Shown: positions 32,117 to 47,373, numbered from the stretch's first letter. The stretch is DNA of 64,000 bases from Streptomyces platensis (GCF_008704855.1 NZ_CP023691.1:4588001-4652000), one strand, 5' to 3'. Notes: generated from the letters alone by a model not told the origin. Made by a program: numbers and translations.

Positions 32117-32120
<4 letters not shown>
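31206..32120 (-). CDS. osaB: Response regulator without output domain, OsaB-like
   Basis: The 304-aa protein starts with a receiver domain (residues 10-130): ILIVDDMEEN with the acidic pair, the phosphoacceptor Asp59 in VLIDVLMPG, Thr89 in LLTGAS, and Lys112 in FLIKPFDPW. After a 120-residue disordered linker rich in E/A/G/P with repeats of GEAGEA, the protein ends in a coiled coil (RLAEIAGQLAEVELLLRDAQ, ADRIAELEQAVGRLLV). There is no DNA-binding domain. Streptomyces coelicolor OsaB has this layout and is needed for osmoadaptation. Its start codon overlaps the stop of the kinase gene (ATGA at 32117-32120). Confidence 0.85.
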
Positions 32121-36493
<4,373 letters not shown>

Positions 36494-36616
36494 GGCACAC
36501 CATCCCCCAGTGATCGAAGCGGGGAAATCCCATCGGGCAGAGTGATCCATTTGGGCAGGTATGACATAGTATAAAGCGCTTGTAATCACTTTTTCCCGGC
36601 ATATCCAGGGGGCGCA
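36494..36616. promoter_or_regulatory. Divergent promoter region osaA / osaC-like
   Basis: 123 bp between divergent stress genes. An A/T-rich block around 36560-36590 (GACATAGTATAAAGC, then TTGTAATCACTTTTT) probably holds -10 elements for both directions. In S. coelicolor the osaC promoter depends on SigB; I cannot identify a convincing SigB consensus by eye. Confidence 0.45.
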
Positions 36617-38470
36617 GTGGTACCGCTGTCCTCCCCGCACACGACGGAATCCGTGTCCCGGAAAGGCCTGCCCGCGAACCAGCTCGCGGCCGCCGGCGCA
36701 CGCAAATTCGTGCGCGCGCTGCTCACCGAACGGGCCGCCGCACCACCCGCCACCGCAGGGCCCGGCTCGGCAGCGATCAACGCGGAGCTCATCCACGACG
36801 CCGTCCTGCTCACCAGCGAGCTGGTCACCAATGCCGTGATGTACGCCGGTACCGAGATCGATGTGACCTGCCGGCTGGAGCACCACCACGACCCCGCCGA
36901 GGGCGACGGGGAACGTCGCCGGGCCAAGCTGGGTCTGGTCATGGAGGTCTCCGACCGCCATCCGGCCCGGCGTGTACGCGGCGGGGTGGACGCCCGTACC
37001 GGCGAGCCGGGATACGGCCTCCAGCTGGTGAGCGCGCTGGCGGAATCGTGGGGCGTGACCTACCGCAAGTCGGTGAAGACCGTGTGGTTCCGGCTGGAGG
37101 CCACCGAGGGCGAGCCCGGCACCATCGGCTCCGTACCCCGGCCCGAGACGAGGGCCGTCGCGCCTCCGGCCCAGCCCGCCGCCCAGCGCCGCCGTCCGCA
37201 CGGCTACGCCGCCGAGTGGGCCGACCGCGGCGGGCCGTCCTTCCTCGCCGAGACCAGCGAACTGCTGGCCGGGCAGCTCGACCAGGACATGGTCACCGCG
37301 CTCGCCGCCCAGCTGCTGGTGCCCCGGCTCGCCGACTGGTGCGCGATCTGGCTGACCACCGACAGCGGCACGATGCAGCTCTCCCGGGTCTGGCATGTCG
37401 ATGAGCGGCGGATCGCGCCGCTCCGCGCCGACCTGGAGCTGGACCCGCCGGCCGACCTCATCCGCACCGCCGGGACCCCCTGGCCCTGGCCGGAATGCGC
37501 CGGCGCGACCTCCTCGGGCGGGTCCGCGCTGGCCTTCCCGCTGGTCGCCCGGGACACCGACCAGGGCATGCTGCTGCTCGGCCGGGCGGGACACCTCCAG
37601 ATGACCGACACCGTGGTGCGGATGGTCGAGGATGTGGCGCGCCGGGTCGCGCAGGCCGTGTTCACCGCCCGGAAGTACACCCGGCAGACCACGATCAGCC
37701 TGGCGCTCCAGCGGCGGCAGCTGCCCGCGACGCTCGCCAGCATCCCCGGCGTCGACACGGCGATCGTCTACGAGCCGCACGGCGAGGGCCAGACCGTCGG
37801 CGGCGACTTCTACGACGTCTTCCCGATGGGCGACCGGCGCTGGTGCTTCCTGCTCGGCGACGTCCAGGGCAAGGACCCGGAGGCGATGTCCGTCACCGGC
37901 CTGGCCCGCCACCTGGTGCGGCTGCTGGCCCGCGAGGGGCACGGCGTCGAGTCGGTGCTCGACAGACTGAATCTGGCCATGGCCGAGGAGAGCGCGGAGG
38001 CCGTGGAGCTCGGCGGCGAACAGGCCAGCTCCCGCTTTCTGAGCCTGCTGTACGGCGAGCTGGAGGTCGATCCGGGCACCCCCGGGGCCCGCTGTACGGT
38101 CGCCACCGCCGGCCATCCGCCGCCGCTGCACATGTTCGTGGACGGCAGGGTCGAGGCGGCCTCCGACCCCCAGATGCTGCTCGGCATCGACGAGGGCACC
38201 GAATTCCAGGCCAGCTCCTTCGCCCTCGCCCCCGGCGAGACGCTGCTGTGTGTGACCGACGGGGTCACCGAACGCCGGTGCGGCAACTGGCAGCTGGACG
38301 ACAACGACGGTCTGATCGAGGTACTGCGGGACGGCACCGGGCTGGGCGCCAAGGCCCTCGCCGAGCATGTCCGGCGCGCCGCACACGACTTCGGCACCGG
38401 CCCGGTCGAGGACGATCTGTCGGTGCTGGTCCTCCAAGCGGTGACCCCGGTGGCCGATCGGCGCCCGTGA
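36617..38470 (+). CDS. osaC: RsbW-like ATPase / GAF / SpoIIE-type phosphatase, OsaC-like
   Basis: GTG 36617 starts a 617-aa three-domain protein. Residues 10-170 are an RsbW-type HATPase_c (AVLLTSELVTNAVMYAG as N box, GYGLQLVSALAESWG as G box). Residues 205-355 are a GAF sensor domain. Residues 370-610 are a PP2C-type SpoIIE phosphatase with VGGDFYDVFPMG and GDVQGKDPEA metal-site motifs, TAGHPPPL and the final GPVEDDLSVLVLQ. Such proteins both phosphorylate and dephosphorylate anti-sigma antagonists. In S. coelicolor, OsaC binds SigB and resets it after osmotic stress; that protein also has a PAS domain not evident here. Divergence from osaA/osaB supports the call. Confidence 0.85.
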   Translation: MVPLSSPHTTESVSRKGLPANQLAAAGARKFVRALLTERAAAPPATAGPGSAAINAELIHDAVLLTSELVTNAVMYAGTEIDVTCRLEHHHDPAEGDGERRRAKLGLVMEVSDRHPARRVRGGVDARTGEPGYGLQLVSALAESWGVTYRKSVKTVWFRLEATEGEPGTIGSVPRPETRAVAPPAQPAAQRRRPHGYAAEWADRGGPSFLAETSELLAGQLDQDMVTALAAQLLVPRLADWCAIWLTTDSGTMQLSRVWHVDERRIAPLRADLELDPPADLIRTAGTPWPWPECAGATSSGGSALAFPLVARDTDQGMLLLGRAGHLQMTDTVVRMVEDVARRVAQAVFTARKYTRQTTISLALQRRQLPATLASIPGVDTAIVYEPHGEGQTVGGDFYDVFPMGDRRWCFLLGDVQGKDPEAMSVTGLARHLVRLLAREGHGVESVLDRLNLAMAEESAEAVELGGEQASSRFLSLLYGELEVDPGTPGARCTVATAGHPPPLHMFVDGRVEAASDPQMLLGIDEGTEFQASSFALAPGETLLCVTDGVTERRCGNWQLDDNDGLIEVLRDGTGLGAKALAEHVRRAAHDFGTGPVEDDLSVLVLQAVTPVADRRP

Positions 38471-38514
38471 GCGGCCGGCCGGCCCGCCGGTGGCCGGCGG
38501 TCAGCGCCGCGGCC

Positions 38515-38754
38515 TCACCGCCCGCCGCCCGCCTGGGTGGCCACCGGCCGCCCGCCACCGGAGATCACGCCGCCGCCCAGCCCGGCGACGCTGTCCAACT
38601 GCCCGCCGAACAGCGGGCGGCCGAGGGAGGGGCCGTCGACGGAGGCCCGCGGGGCCGGGGCGGCCGAGGGCGCCGCCTGAGCGGTGCCGCAGGCCAGGAC
38701 ACCGGCACCGCTCAGGGCGGCAACGACGAGGCAACGACCGAGGTGGGGGCGCAT
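38515..38754 (-). CDS. Small secreted protein, 79 aa
   Basis: The product begins with a Sec signal peptide (LGRCLVVAALSGAGVLACGT, cleavage after AQA near residue 27). The mature 52 residues are rich in G, P, S and A without Cys (SLGRPLFGGQLDSVAGLGGG). ATG 38754 has GAG-type bases upstream. It matches the general form of short exported Streptomyces proteins of unknown function; no family is recognised. It is convergent with the phosphatase gene. Confidence 0.65.
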   Translation of the reverse strand: MRPHLGRCLVVAALSGAGVLACGTAQAAPSAAPAPRASVDGPSLGRPLFGGQLDSVAGLGGGVISGGGRPVATQAGGGR

Positions 38755-39107
38755 AAGACGCTCCTGTCAGAAGAGGAAACCGGGAAAACCGGACGCTCGT
38801 CAGCGTGCTGCTCCGTCCGGACGCCGCACAAGCAACGTGCCGTAAGGGCCATCCCTCCGGGTGAACGGCGGCCGCCCGCCCTTTGACCTGGGGGAACGGG
38901 GGCGGGGCGGCCGGGTGGGGCGATGGCGCCGGAAAACTGCCGGGCGGGGCGGCGCGGCCCGCGGCGGCCCGCCCCGTGCCCCGCCCCGCTCCCGGCCATA
39001 TGCCTCCATGAGCGGGCAAGAACACACCCCTGGGGGCGTGACATACCAAGCGGTATGCATCGACAATCTCAGCACCATTACCCGCCCGTATACAGCGGAG
39101 GCACCCG
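38755..39107. other. Intergenic region before the acyl-CoA ligase
   Basis: About 350 bp. The left side is the promoter region of the small secreted protein. 38885-39000 is a very G/C-rich stretch with GGCGGCCCGC-type repeats and no credible gene. The palindrome-like ATACCAAGCGGTATG at 39043-39057 has matching ends (ATACC/GGTAT) and may be an operator for the ligase gene. Confidence 0.45.
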
Positions 39108-40757
<1,650 letters not shown>

Positions 40758-40800
40758 GACATCCTGCGGTGGGGCCCGGGCGTCCGGGCCCCACCACGGG

Positions 40801-43800
40801 TCAGTTCGTGCCGATCTTGGCGAGCAGGTCGACGATCCGGCCCTGCACCTCGGCGCTCGTGGAGCGCTCCGCCAGGAAGAGCACCGTCTCGCCGGCCGCC
40901 AGCCGGGGCAGCTGCGCCGGGTCCATGTCGGCGGAGGTGTAGACGACCAGCGGCGTGTGGTCCAGCAGCCCGTTGGCGCGCAGCCAGTCGACGATGCCGG
41001 CCCGGCGGCGCCGCACCTGCATCAGATCCATCACGACCAGATTCGGCCGCATCTGCGACGCGAGAGTGACCGCGTCGGCATCCCCGCCGGCCCGGGCGAC
41101 CTGCATCCCGCGCCGCTCCAGCGACGCGGTCAGGGCGCCCGCGATGTCGTCGTTCTGCTCGATCAGCAGCACCCGCGGCGGGTGCACGTCACTGTCGCGC
41201 GGGGCCAGCGCCTTGAGCAGCACGGCCGGGTCGGCACCGTACGCGGCCTCCCGGGTGGCCTGCCCCAGACCCGCGGTCACCAGGACGGGGACCTCGGCCG
41301 CGCCCGCCGCCTGACGCAGCGACTGCAGCGCGGTACGGGTGATCGGCCCCGTCAGCGGGTCGACGAAGAGCGCCGCCGGATACGCGGCGATCTGGGCGTC
41401 CACCTCCTCGCGGGAGTTGACGATCACCGGGCGGTAGCCGCGGTCGCTCAGCGCCTGCTGGGTGGCGACATCCGGCGCCGGCCAGACCAGCAGCCGGCGC
41501 GGATTGTCCAGCGGCTCCGGCGGCAGCTCGTCGTCCATCGGCATCGGCTGACGGTCCACCACCTCTATGGCGCCGTTCGGGCCGTCCAGCGGCTCGGGGC
41601 CCTCGCTGCCCTCATCGGGCGCGGAGATCGCAAAGGCCCGGCCCTCACTGGCATCCATCAGATGCGGCTGCGGCTGCGGCTGAGGCTGCGGCGGGGCCTG
41701 CGGCCGGGCCGGGGCCTGCGGCTCGGGCTGCGGGGCACCGGGGTGCGCGGGCGCCTCGGCCGGCGTGGGCTCGGCGCCCGCCGCCCGCCGGTCCTCCTGC
41801 GGCGCGGCGAGCTTACGGCGGCGGCCCGAACCGGCGGACGTACCGCCCGGCGGGGTGCTGCCGGGCGGCACCGGCGGGCGCTGCTGGTCGGCGATCTGCT
41901 GGGCGAACGGCACCCCCTGACCGAGCGTCCGCACGCTGAACGCCCGCCCCTGGGAGTGCCCGGCGGCATGCCCGTCGTCCTCGGCGGCCGGCGGCAGCGG
42001 CTGCCGGTGCGCCGCCGCGGCGGGCGTGCCCTGCGGCGGCACGGGCGGCGGGCCCGCGGCCTCCTCGGCAGGGCTGGGACGGCCCCGCCGACGGCCGGTG
42101 GGGGCCTGCGGGGCCTGCGGGCTCTGCGGGTCCTGAGGCGCGACGGGAGCGGGGGACGGCTGCGGCGCGGCGGGCGCCTGGGCCGGACCGGCCTCCGGCG
42201 CGGGCGCGATCCCGGGCGCCGTGCCACCGGCCGTACCCGTCGCCTCGGCCGCCTCGGTGGGCTGCGCCACGAGCCCCTCCGGGCCCGCGACAAAGGTGCC
42301 GGACGACTCGGCGTCGGCCATCGCGGCCGCCGCACGCTCCTCGGCCGCGGCCCGCCGGGCCCGCCGTCTGCCGGTCGGCTCGCCGTCCCACTCGCCTTGC
42401 GGCGCACCGGAGCTGACGGCCCCTTCGGGCTCGTGGCCCTGCTGAGCGCCGGGCACGGACGCGTGCGGGCCGCCGGGCAGCGCGGCGTTCGGGCCGCCCG
42501 GCACCGACGCCTCCGGACCGCCGGGCACCGCCGTCTCCGGCCCGCCGGCCACCGGCCGACGCGCCCTGCGGCGTCCCGTACCGGCGGCCTCCTGCGGACC
42601 GGCCGACTGCGCGGGCACCTGGTCGGCGGTCGCGGGCAGCGCCGGCACCGACGACTCCGGGGTCCGGTCCGCGGCGGCGGGCGGCAGCGCGAAGGCGGTA
42701 CGCGCGCCCGTCTGCTGCTGCGCCCCGGAGGCCGCGGCTGCCCCGGTCCGCTCACCCGGGGCGGTCCGCTCGGGCGCCTCGGCCAGCGCCCGGCGCGCCC
42801 GTCGGCCACCCGCCTGGACGGGCGCGAGCCCCTGGGGACCCGGGGGCGGTGTCTGGCCGGGGCCCGTGGCCTGCCCCGGAACATGCGGCCGGCCCGGCGC
42901 CGGAGACTGCCCCGGAGCCGGGCTCTGACCTGGAATCTGCGGGCCGGTCCGCCTGGGTGCCGACGCGGAGGCCGGCACCGGCGCCCCGTTGGCCGACGGC
43001 GCCGCGGGCCCCTGCGGACCGACTGCCGGTCCCTGGCCCTGCGGTGTCCGCCCCTGCGGTCCCGCCGCGGGCCCGTGCGGCTGCTCCGGAGCCGGGCCGG
43101 CCCCGGGGGGAAGCGCGGGCAGTCCGCCGCCCTCCGTCGCGCCCTGCCGGGCCCGGCGCCGTCCCGTCGGCGGTACGGTCTCGGCCCCCGCCATACCGGG
43201 CGGCAGCCCCCGGCCGTCCGTGACAGGGCCACCCTGGGCACCCTGCGCCGCGTCACCCTGCCCGGGACGAGCCCCCGGGCCGCCGTCCACCGAGCCCGGG
43301 CCGGTCGCACCCTGCGCACCATCGGCGACGACACCGTGCGGCACACCGGTCTGCGGCACACCGGTCTGCGGCACCCCGGCTTCCTGGCCGCCCGGATGCG
43401 CGCCCTGCTCCGCACCCGAGTGCCGCGCCCGCCGGCGACCGGTCGGCTGCGCCCCGCCCGTCTGCTCCGGCACCGCCAGGCCGGTCCCGGCACCACCGCC
43501 ACCGAGCGGCGCACCGGACCCGCCGGAACCGCCCGGCCCGCCGTCACCCCCGGACGGCCCCTCGCCGCCCTCGTGTCCTTCGTCGTCCGGCCCCTGGCCG
43601 CCGCCGGCCGCGCCCGCGTCCGCCGCGTTGCCCTGGGTGCCGCGCGCACGGGCCGCCGGTACCGGCATCACCGTCGTCTCGTTGCCGGTCGGCACGTCCG
43701 CCCCGGCCGTCCCACCGTCCGGGGACGTGCTGTCCGGGGACGCGCCGTCCCCCGCCACCGGCAGCTCCAGCACATACGCGCTGCCGCCCGCACCGGGCCC

Positions 43801-45264
43801 GCCACCGGGCACCTCGTGCGTCTGCATCAGCCCGCCGTGCTGCCGCACGATGCCGCGGACGATCGGCTCATGGACCGGGTCGCCGCCACCGAACGGGCCG
43901 CGCACCTCGATCCGTACGACATCACCGCGCTTGGCCGCCGCCACCACGATCGTCGAATCGCCCGGGACGGGCCCCGGCCGCCCGCCCAGGGCGGCCTCAC
44001 CGGCCGGCATCCGGCCCGTCGAATCGACCCCCGCGACATCCGCGATCAGATGCGACAGCGCCTGTGCGATCCGCTCCGCGTCGACCGTCGCCTCTATCGG
44101 CGGCGCATGCACCGCGAACTGCGCCCGGCCCGGACCGATCAGCTCGATCGCGCCCTCCACACCGGCCGCGACCACACCGTCCAGCGAAACCTTTGTGCGG
44201 TTGAGCTTCTCCTTGCCGGAGTCCAGCCGCTGATAGCTCAGGACGTTGTCCACCAGCGTCGTCATCCGGGCATGGCCCGCCGCGAGGTGGTGCAGGATCT
44301 GGTTCGCCTCGGGCCACAGCTGGCCCGCCGGGTCGGACGCGAGCGTGCCCAGCTCGCCCTTCAGCTCCTCCAGCGGCCCGCGCAGCGCCTGGTCGAGCAC
44401 CGCCAGCAGCTGGGTGTGCCGGGCCGCCAGCGAGTCGAACGCCCGGCGGTCGGTGAAGGTCATCACCGCGCCGACGAGCTGATCGCCGTCCCGCACCGGC
44501 GCCGTCGTCAGATCGACGGACACCGCCCGGCCGTCCTTCGCCCACAGCGCCTGCCCGCGCACCCGGTGCTTGCGCCCCGACTTGAGCGTGTCGGCCAGCG
44601 GGGTGTCCTCCCACGGCAGCGCCGAACCGTCCGCCCGCGAGTGATGGATGAGCGGATGCAGCTCCTTGCCGCCCAGCTCACTCGCCCGGTACCCGAGGAT
44701 CTGCGCCGCGGACGGATTGACGAGCACGACCTTGCCGTCGGCGTCGACCCCGACCACGCCCTCGGCCGCGGCCCGCAGAATCATCTCGGTCTGCCGCTGC
44801 TGACGGGCCAGCTCGGTCTCGGTGTCCAGCGTCCCGGTCAGATCACGGACGACGAGCATCAGCAGCTCATTGCCCGTATAGCCGTTCCGGTGATCGGCGT
44901 ACGCGGCCTCGAAGGCGGACTCGTACGGCGTCCGGCCGTCCTCAAGATTGGCGCTGGTCACCTCGACCAGCAGCTCGGTCCCGTCCGTCCGCCGCGCGAC
45001 CATCCGCGTCGGCTTCGTCCGGGTCCGCTCCTCCTCCTCGTCCATGCGCCGCATGGACCCCGGGATGCGCTTGGAGTCGAAGGACGGCAGCAGATCGAGC
45101 AGCCCGCGCCCCACCAGGGCCGTGCCCGGTGCCTCGAAGGTCTCCAGCGCGATGGTGTTGGCGTTGACGACGGTGCCGTTGCAGTTGACGAGCAACAGCG
45201 CGTCGGGGAGGGCGTCGAGTATGGCTGCGAGGCGAGCAGCGCCTCGGGATGGCCTGCTGCTCAC
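40801..45264 (-). CDS. Large PAS-kinase-like protein with GRRRAR-repeat linker and tandem receiver-like domains
   Basis: The 1487-aa protein has two PAS domains (about 8-130 and 160-275: NCNGTVVNANTIALETFEAP; ADGKVVLVNPSAAQILGYRA), a DHp/ATPase-like region (280-505) and a roughly 790-residue P/G/A-rich linker with seven GRRRAR-type motifs. The C-terminus has a receiver-like domain lacking the acidic pocket (LLVWPAPDVATQQALSDRGY) and a second one with Asp in VVMDLMQVRR and ser/thr in YTSAD but no clear Lys. The usual phosphoacceptor sequence SHELRTPL reads LDQALRGPL, so the His is absent, and the ATPase lacks a clear N box. It is probably a sensor or scaffold, not an active kinase. No membrane segment is present. 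Confidence 0.85.
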   Translation of the reverse strand: MSSRPSRGAARLAAILDALPDALLLVNCNGTVVNANTIALETFEAPGTALVGRGLLDLLPSFDSKRIPGSMRRMDEEEERTRTKPTRMVARRTDGTELLVEVTSANLEDGRTPYESAFEAAYADHRNGYTGNELLMLVVRDLTGTLDTETELARQQRQTEMILRAAAEGVVGVDADGKVVLVNPSAAQILGYRASELGGKELHPLIHHSRADGSALPWEDTPLADTLKSGRKHRVRGQALWAKDGRAVSVDLTTAPVRDGDQLVGAVMTFTDRRAFDSLAARHTQLLAVLDQALRGPLEELKGELGTLASDPAGQLWPEANQILHHLAAGHARMTTLVDNVLSYQRLDSGKEKLNRTKVSLDGVVAAGVEGAIELIGPGRAQFAVHAPPIEATVDAERIAQALSHLIADVAGVDSTGRMPAGEAALGGRPGPVPGDSTIVVAAAKRGDVVRIEVRGPFGGGDPVHEPIVRGIVRQHGGLMQTHEVPGGGPGAGGSAYVLELPVAGDGASPDSTSPDGGTAGADVPTGNETTVMPVPAARARGTQGNAADAGAAGGGQGPDDEGHEGGEGPSGGDGGPGGSGGSGAPLGGGGAGTGLAVPEQTGGAQPTGRRRARHSGAEQGAHPGGQEAGVPQTGVPQTGVPHGVVADGAQGATGPGSVDGGPGARPGQGDAAQGAQGGPVTDGRGLPPGMAGAETVPPTGRRRARQGATEGGGLPALPPGAGPAPEQPHGPAAGPQGRTPQGQGPAVGPQGPAAPSANGAPVPASASAPRRTGPQIPGQSPAPGQSPAPGRPHVPGQATGPGQTPPPGPQGLAPVQAGGRRARRALAEAPERTAPGERTGAAAASGAQQQTGARTAFALPPAAADRTPESSVPALPATADQVPAQSAGPQEAAGTGRRRARRPVAGGPETAVPGGPEASVPGGPNAALPGGPHASVPGAQQGHEPEGAVSSGAPQGEWDGEPTGRRRARRAAAEERAAAAMADAESSGTFVAGPEGLVAQPTEAAEATGTAGGTAPGIAPAPEAGPAQAPAAPQPSPAPVAPQDPQSPQAPQAPTGRRRGRPSPAEEAAGPPPVPPQGTPAAAAHRQPLPPAAEDDGHAAGHSQGRAFSVRTLGQGVPFAQQIADQQRPPVPPGSTPPGGTSAGSGRRRKLAAPQEDRRAAGAEPTPAEAPAHPGAPQPEPQAPARPQAPPQPQPQPQPHLMDASEGRAFAISAPDEGSEGPEPLDGPNGAIEVVDRQPMPMDDELPPEPLDNPRRLLVWPAPDVATQQALSDRGYRPVIVNSREEVDAQIAAYPAALFVDPLTGPITRTALQSLRQAAGAAEVPVLVTAGLGQATREAAYGADPAVLLKALAPRDSDVHPPRVLLIEQNDDIAGALTASLERRGMQVARAGGDADAVTLASQMRPNLVVMDLMQVRRRRAGIVDWLRANGLLDHTPLVVYTSADMDPAQLPRLAAGETVLFLAERSTSAEVQGRIVDLLAKIGTN

Positions 45265-45457
45265 GACGACGCTTCCTCCCTGTTACCGCACCTTGCCGAC
45301 CCACCGTGGCGGATCGCTGGGATGGAGTCTACGGGCACTTGCCCGGGACGCGGAGGCGGATGACGAGGAGGTAATGCCACGGCCGTGTGCGACTCGCCGC
45401 ACGCCCGACATCTGCCGCATCGTCCTGACCTGGCCCGCTACTAGGGCATGAACCGGG

Positions 45458-46270
45458 TCATGAACTGGTCGACGGGAGCAGGGGTTCGAAGCTGCTCCAG
45501 CGGCTGATCTCACACCCATTGGTGCGCCGGAAATCCGCGTTGACGGGCCGCCCCGCCCAGGTCCCGGTGATATGCGCGGTGGCCGGGCCGCCGTAAATCA
45601 TCGTGCAGTTCGCCCCCTGCGGCACCGGCGCGAACGGATCCCGCCCCCACCGCGTCATCCCGTCCAGCTTCGTGCAGGCCTTCTTGGCATGGGGGTGGTT
45701 GCCGCGCGCGGGGTGGCAATACAGCTCGAACGTCCCATCGGTCCGCGCCGAACCGGACCCACGGACGGTGACGGTGAGGTGGTCCACGGAGGCGGGGGCG
45801 GGGGCGGAGGGGGCGGCTGGGTTGAGGGCGGGGGTGTCCTTGTCGCCGGGCGCCCGGTGGCCGGTGGGGGTGGGGCGGTCGGCCGGGATGAGGCGATCGA
45901 CGGGGAGGCCGTGATCGGACGGGCGGTGCCGGCCCCCGGCCGAGATGTGGTGGCCGGCCGGGCTGCGGCGGTCGGCCGAGGCGGGGTGGCCTGCCGGGCG
46001 GCGCTGATCCCCGTCAACGGCGTGGTGATCGGCACCGCCCGGCAGGCCGCCCTGTCTCCCGGCCGGGGCGTGGTGGCCGGCGCCGGTGATGCCGTCCACG
46101 GTCCGGTAGTGGGGCAGCGGGATCGGGGCGGCCGACGCGGCGGGCGCCGCCAGGGCCAGCGCGGTGGCGGCGGAGACGACGGACACGGCGGCGGAGAGCA
46201 CGGCCGTGGTGGTGGCGGTGGCGGCAGTGGTGGCCGCGGCGAAGAGGGACGACGTCCGGCGGTACGGCAT
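45458..46270 (-). CDS. Secreted SSI-family serine protease inhibitor with His/Arg/Pro-rich insert
   Basis: ATG 46270 has GGAG 6 nt upstream. The 270-aa protein has a signal peptide (TTAVLSAAVSVVSAATALAL, cleavage after ASA) and a C-terminal SSI domain of about 100 residues: LTVTVRGSG, ELYCHPARGNHPHAKKACTK with Cys pair one, then GANCTMIYGGPATAHITGTW, AGRPVNADFRRTNGCEISRW with Cys pair two. By alignment to Streptomyces subtilisin inhibitor the P1 residue would be the Met of CTMI. Between signal and inhibitor lies an unusual 90-residue stretch full of H, R, P, G and D (HHAPAGRQGG, RRPAGHPASADRRSPAGHH). The classic inhibitors lack this insert. Confidence 0.88.
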   Translation of the reverse strand: MPYRRTSSLFAAATTAATATTTAVLSAAVSVVSAATALALAAPAASAAPIPLPHYRTVDGITGAGHHAPAGRQGGLPGGADHHAVDGDQRRPAGHPASADRRSPAGHHISAGGRHRPSDHGLPVDRLIPADRPTPTGHRAPGDKDTPALNPAAPSAPAPASVDHLTVTVRGSGSARTDGTFELYCHPARGNHPHAKKACTKLDGMTRWGRDPFAPVPQGANCTMIYGGPATAHITGTWAGRPVNADFRRTNGCEISRWSSFEPLLPSTSS

Positions 46271-46510
46271 CACAGGCTCCAGAGGCGAGTGCGGGGCGGT
46301 ACGCGGTACGTACACGCCGGGGGCGCACGACAACGCGCGTCGTCGCGGCCCCGACACCTCTAACGCGCTGCCGCCCCCGACGTTGCGCTGCAAAAACGTC
46401 TTTGCCGGGTGGCCCGCGCGCCTAGTACCGTAGGGGGCGATTGGTGACAGCCCTTGGAGCTGTGCCATCATCTGGACACACCACAGCGTGCATGCGCGCG
46501 TGGGGTGTGT

Positions 46511-46601
46511 GGAGGCGTCGCCTAGTCCGGTCTATGGCGCCGCACTGCTAATGCGGTTTGGGGCTTACCCCCCATCGAGGGTTCAAATCCCTCCGCCTCC
46601 G
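46511..46601 (+). tRNA. serX: tRNA-Ser (GCT)
   Basis: A complete class II tRNA: acceptor GGAGGCG paired with CGCCTCC, anticodon loop CTGCTAA (anticodon GCT), long variable arm TTGGGGCTTACCCCCCA-type, T-arm GAGGGTTCAAATCCCTC. CCA is not encoded. A strong hairpin terminator follows at 46611. Confidence 0.97.
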
Positions 46602-46610
46602 CTCCTCTTC

Positions 46611-46646
46611 GTTCAGGCCCCGATCTCCCAAGATCGGGGCCTGAAC
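46611..46646 (+). terminator. Terminator of tRNA-Ser
   Basis: Perfect 16-bp arms (46611-46626 and 46631-46646, core AGGCCCCGATCT) with a 4-nt loop, followed by GCGTTTTGG. It lies 10 bp after the tRNA. Confidence 0.9.
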
Positions 46647-46879
46647 GCGTTTTGGGGCGCCTCTGGGCGCAGGCCGAGATCAGCCGGCCGGGTTAGAGCT
46701 GGTCGGCCGGGCCTGGCTGCGTGGTGGCTACTGGCGAGACGGGGCGGGCACGCGACCGGATCTCCCCTACGGGGTTCCCCGGCTGCCTCGCTCCTGGCTG
46801 CCTCGTCGGTCGCTGGGGCGGCGCCGGTCGGACGACTGGGTGGCCCGGTGGTGCGGGGGCCGGGATAGTGCGGGGCCTG

Positions 46880-47240
46880 GCGGCGGCCTGCCGGGCAGCC
46901 GGGGTTCTCGGTGACCGGCGTCGCGGGTGGGCTGCCGGCCCCCACCACGTCTGGGAGGCCATCGCCCTGCACGCAACCCCGGAACCCCCAGACATCCGAA
47001 GTGGCCCGCGTCACATTCGAAACCCTCCCTGCGGAAACCTGCGAGGCCATCGTCTCCGCCCGTCCCCGCCTCCGCCCCGACTTCAGGCGCCGAATCCTCC
47101 ACGCCTTCCACGCCGACCCGGCCCACCGTCCCCAGTCCACCTTCGGCAATACGAAGGCCGATGCCCCAGACCGCTGCGAAGACCACTACACCCGCCCGAA
47201 CTTCGTCCGGATCATCGAGGGCTCCCCCTGGCCCGAGTAA
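46880..47240 (+). pseudogene. Degraded HD-domain phosphohydrolase gene
   Basis: Two pieces of one protein family are seen in different frames. In the frame of 46949-46984 the DNA reads VWEAIALHATPE, a typical stretch of Streptomyces HD-domain proteins. In the next frame, from about 46998 to the stop at 47240, it reads FETLPAETCEAIVSARPRLR then RILHAFHADPAHRPQSTFGN and ends VRIIEGSPWPE, the usual tail of that family. The N-terminal half with the metal-binding HD residues is missing. A frameshift and a deletion are needed to explain this, so it is a pseudogene. It sits right after tRNA-Ser, a common place for insertion and deletion events. Confidence 0.6.
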
Positions 47241-47373
47241 CTCCGCAACCCCCGCCACAAGGGCGTTTCCGCAGGTCAGAGGCGCTACGGGCAATGGATT
47301 TCGCCTCACGCCGCAGGTCATGTAATGTTGTTCCCGCAACGCCGACCGGCAAGAAAAACCGCCGGAAAGCCAA

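Noticed and set aside
36494..38437. Long minus-strand frame that continues the osaA frame upstream over the osaC gene
   Set aside because: It is antisense to a clear three-domain phosphatase gene and has the composition of a GC-rich shadow. osaA has its own ATG at 36493 with domain content beginning shortly after.
40957..45363. Plus-strand frame of 1468 codons antisense to the PAS/receiver gene
   Set aside because: Composition is Arg-rich shadow of a Pro/Ala/Gly-rich gene. The minus-strand frame has PAS and receiver motifs.
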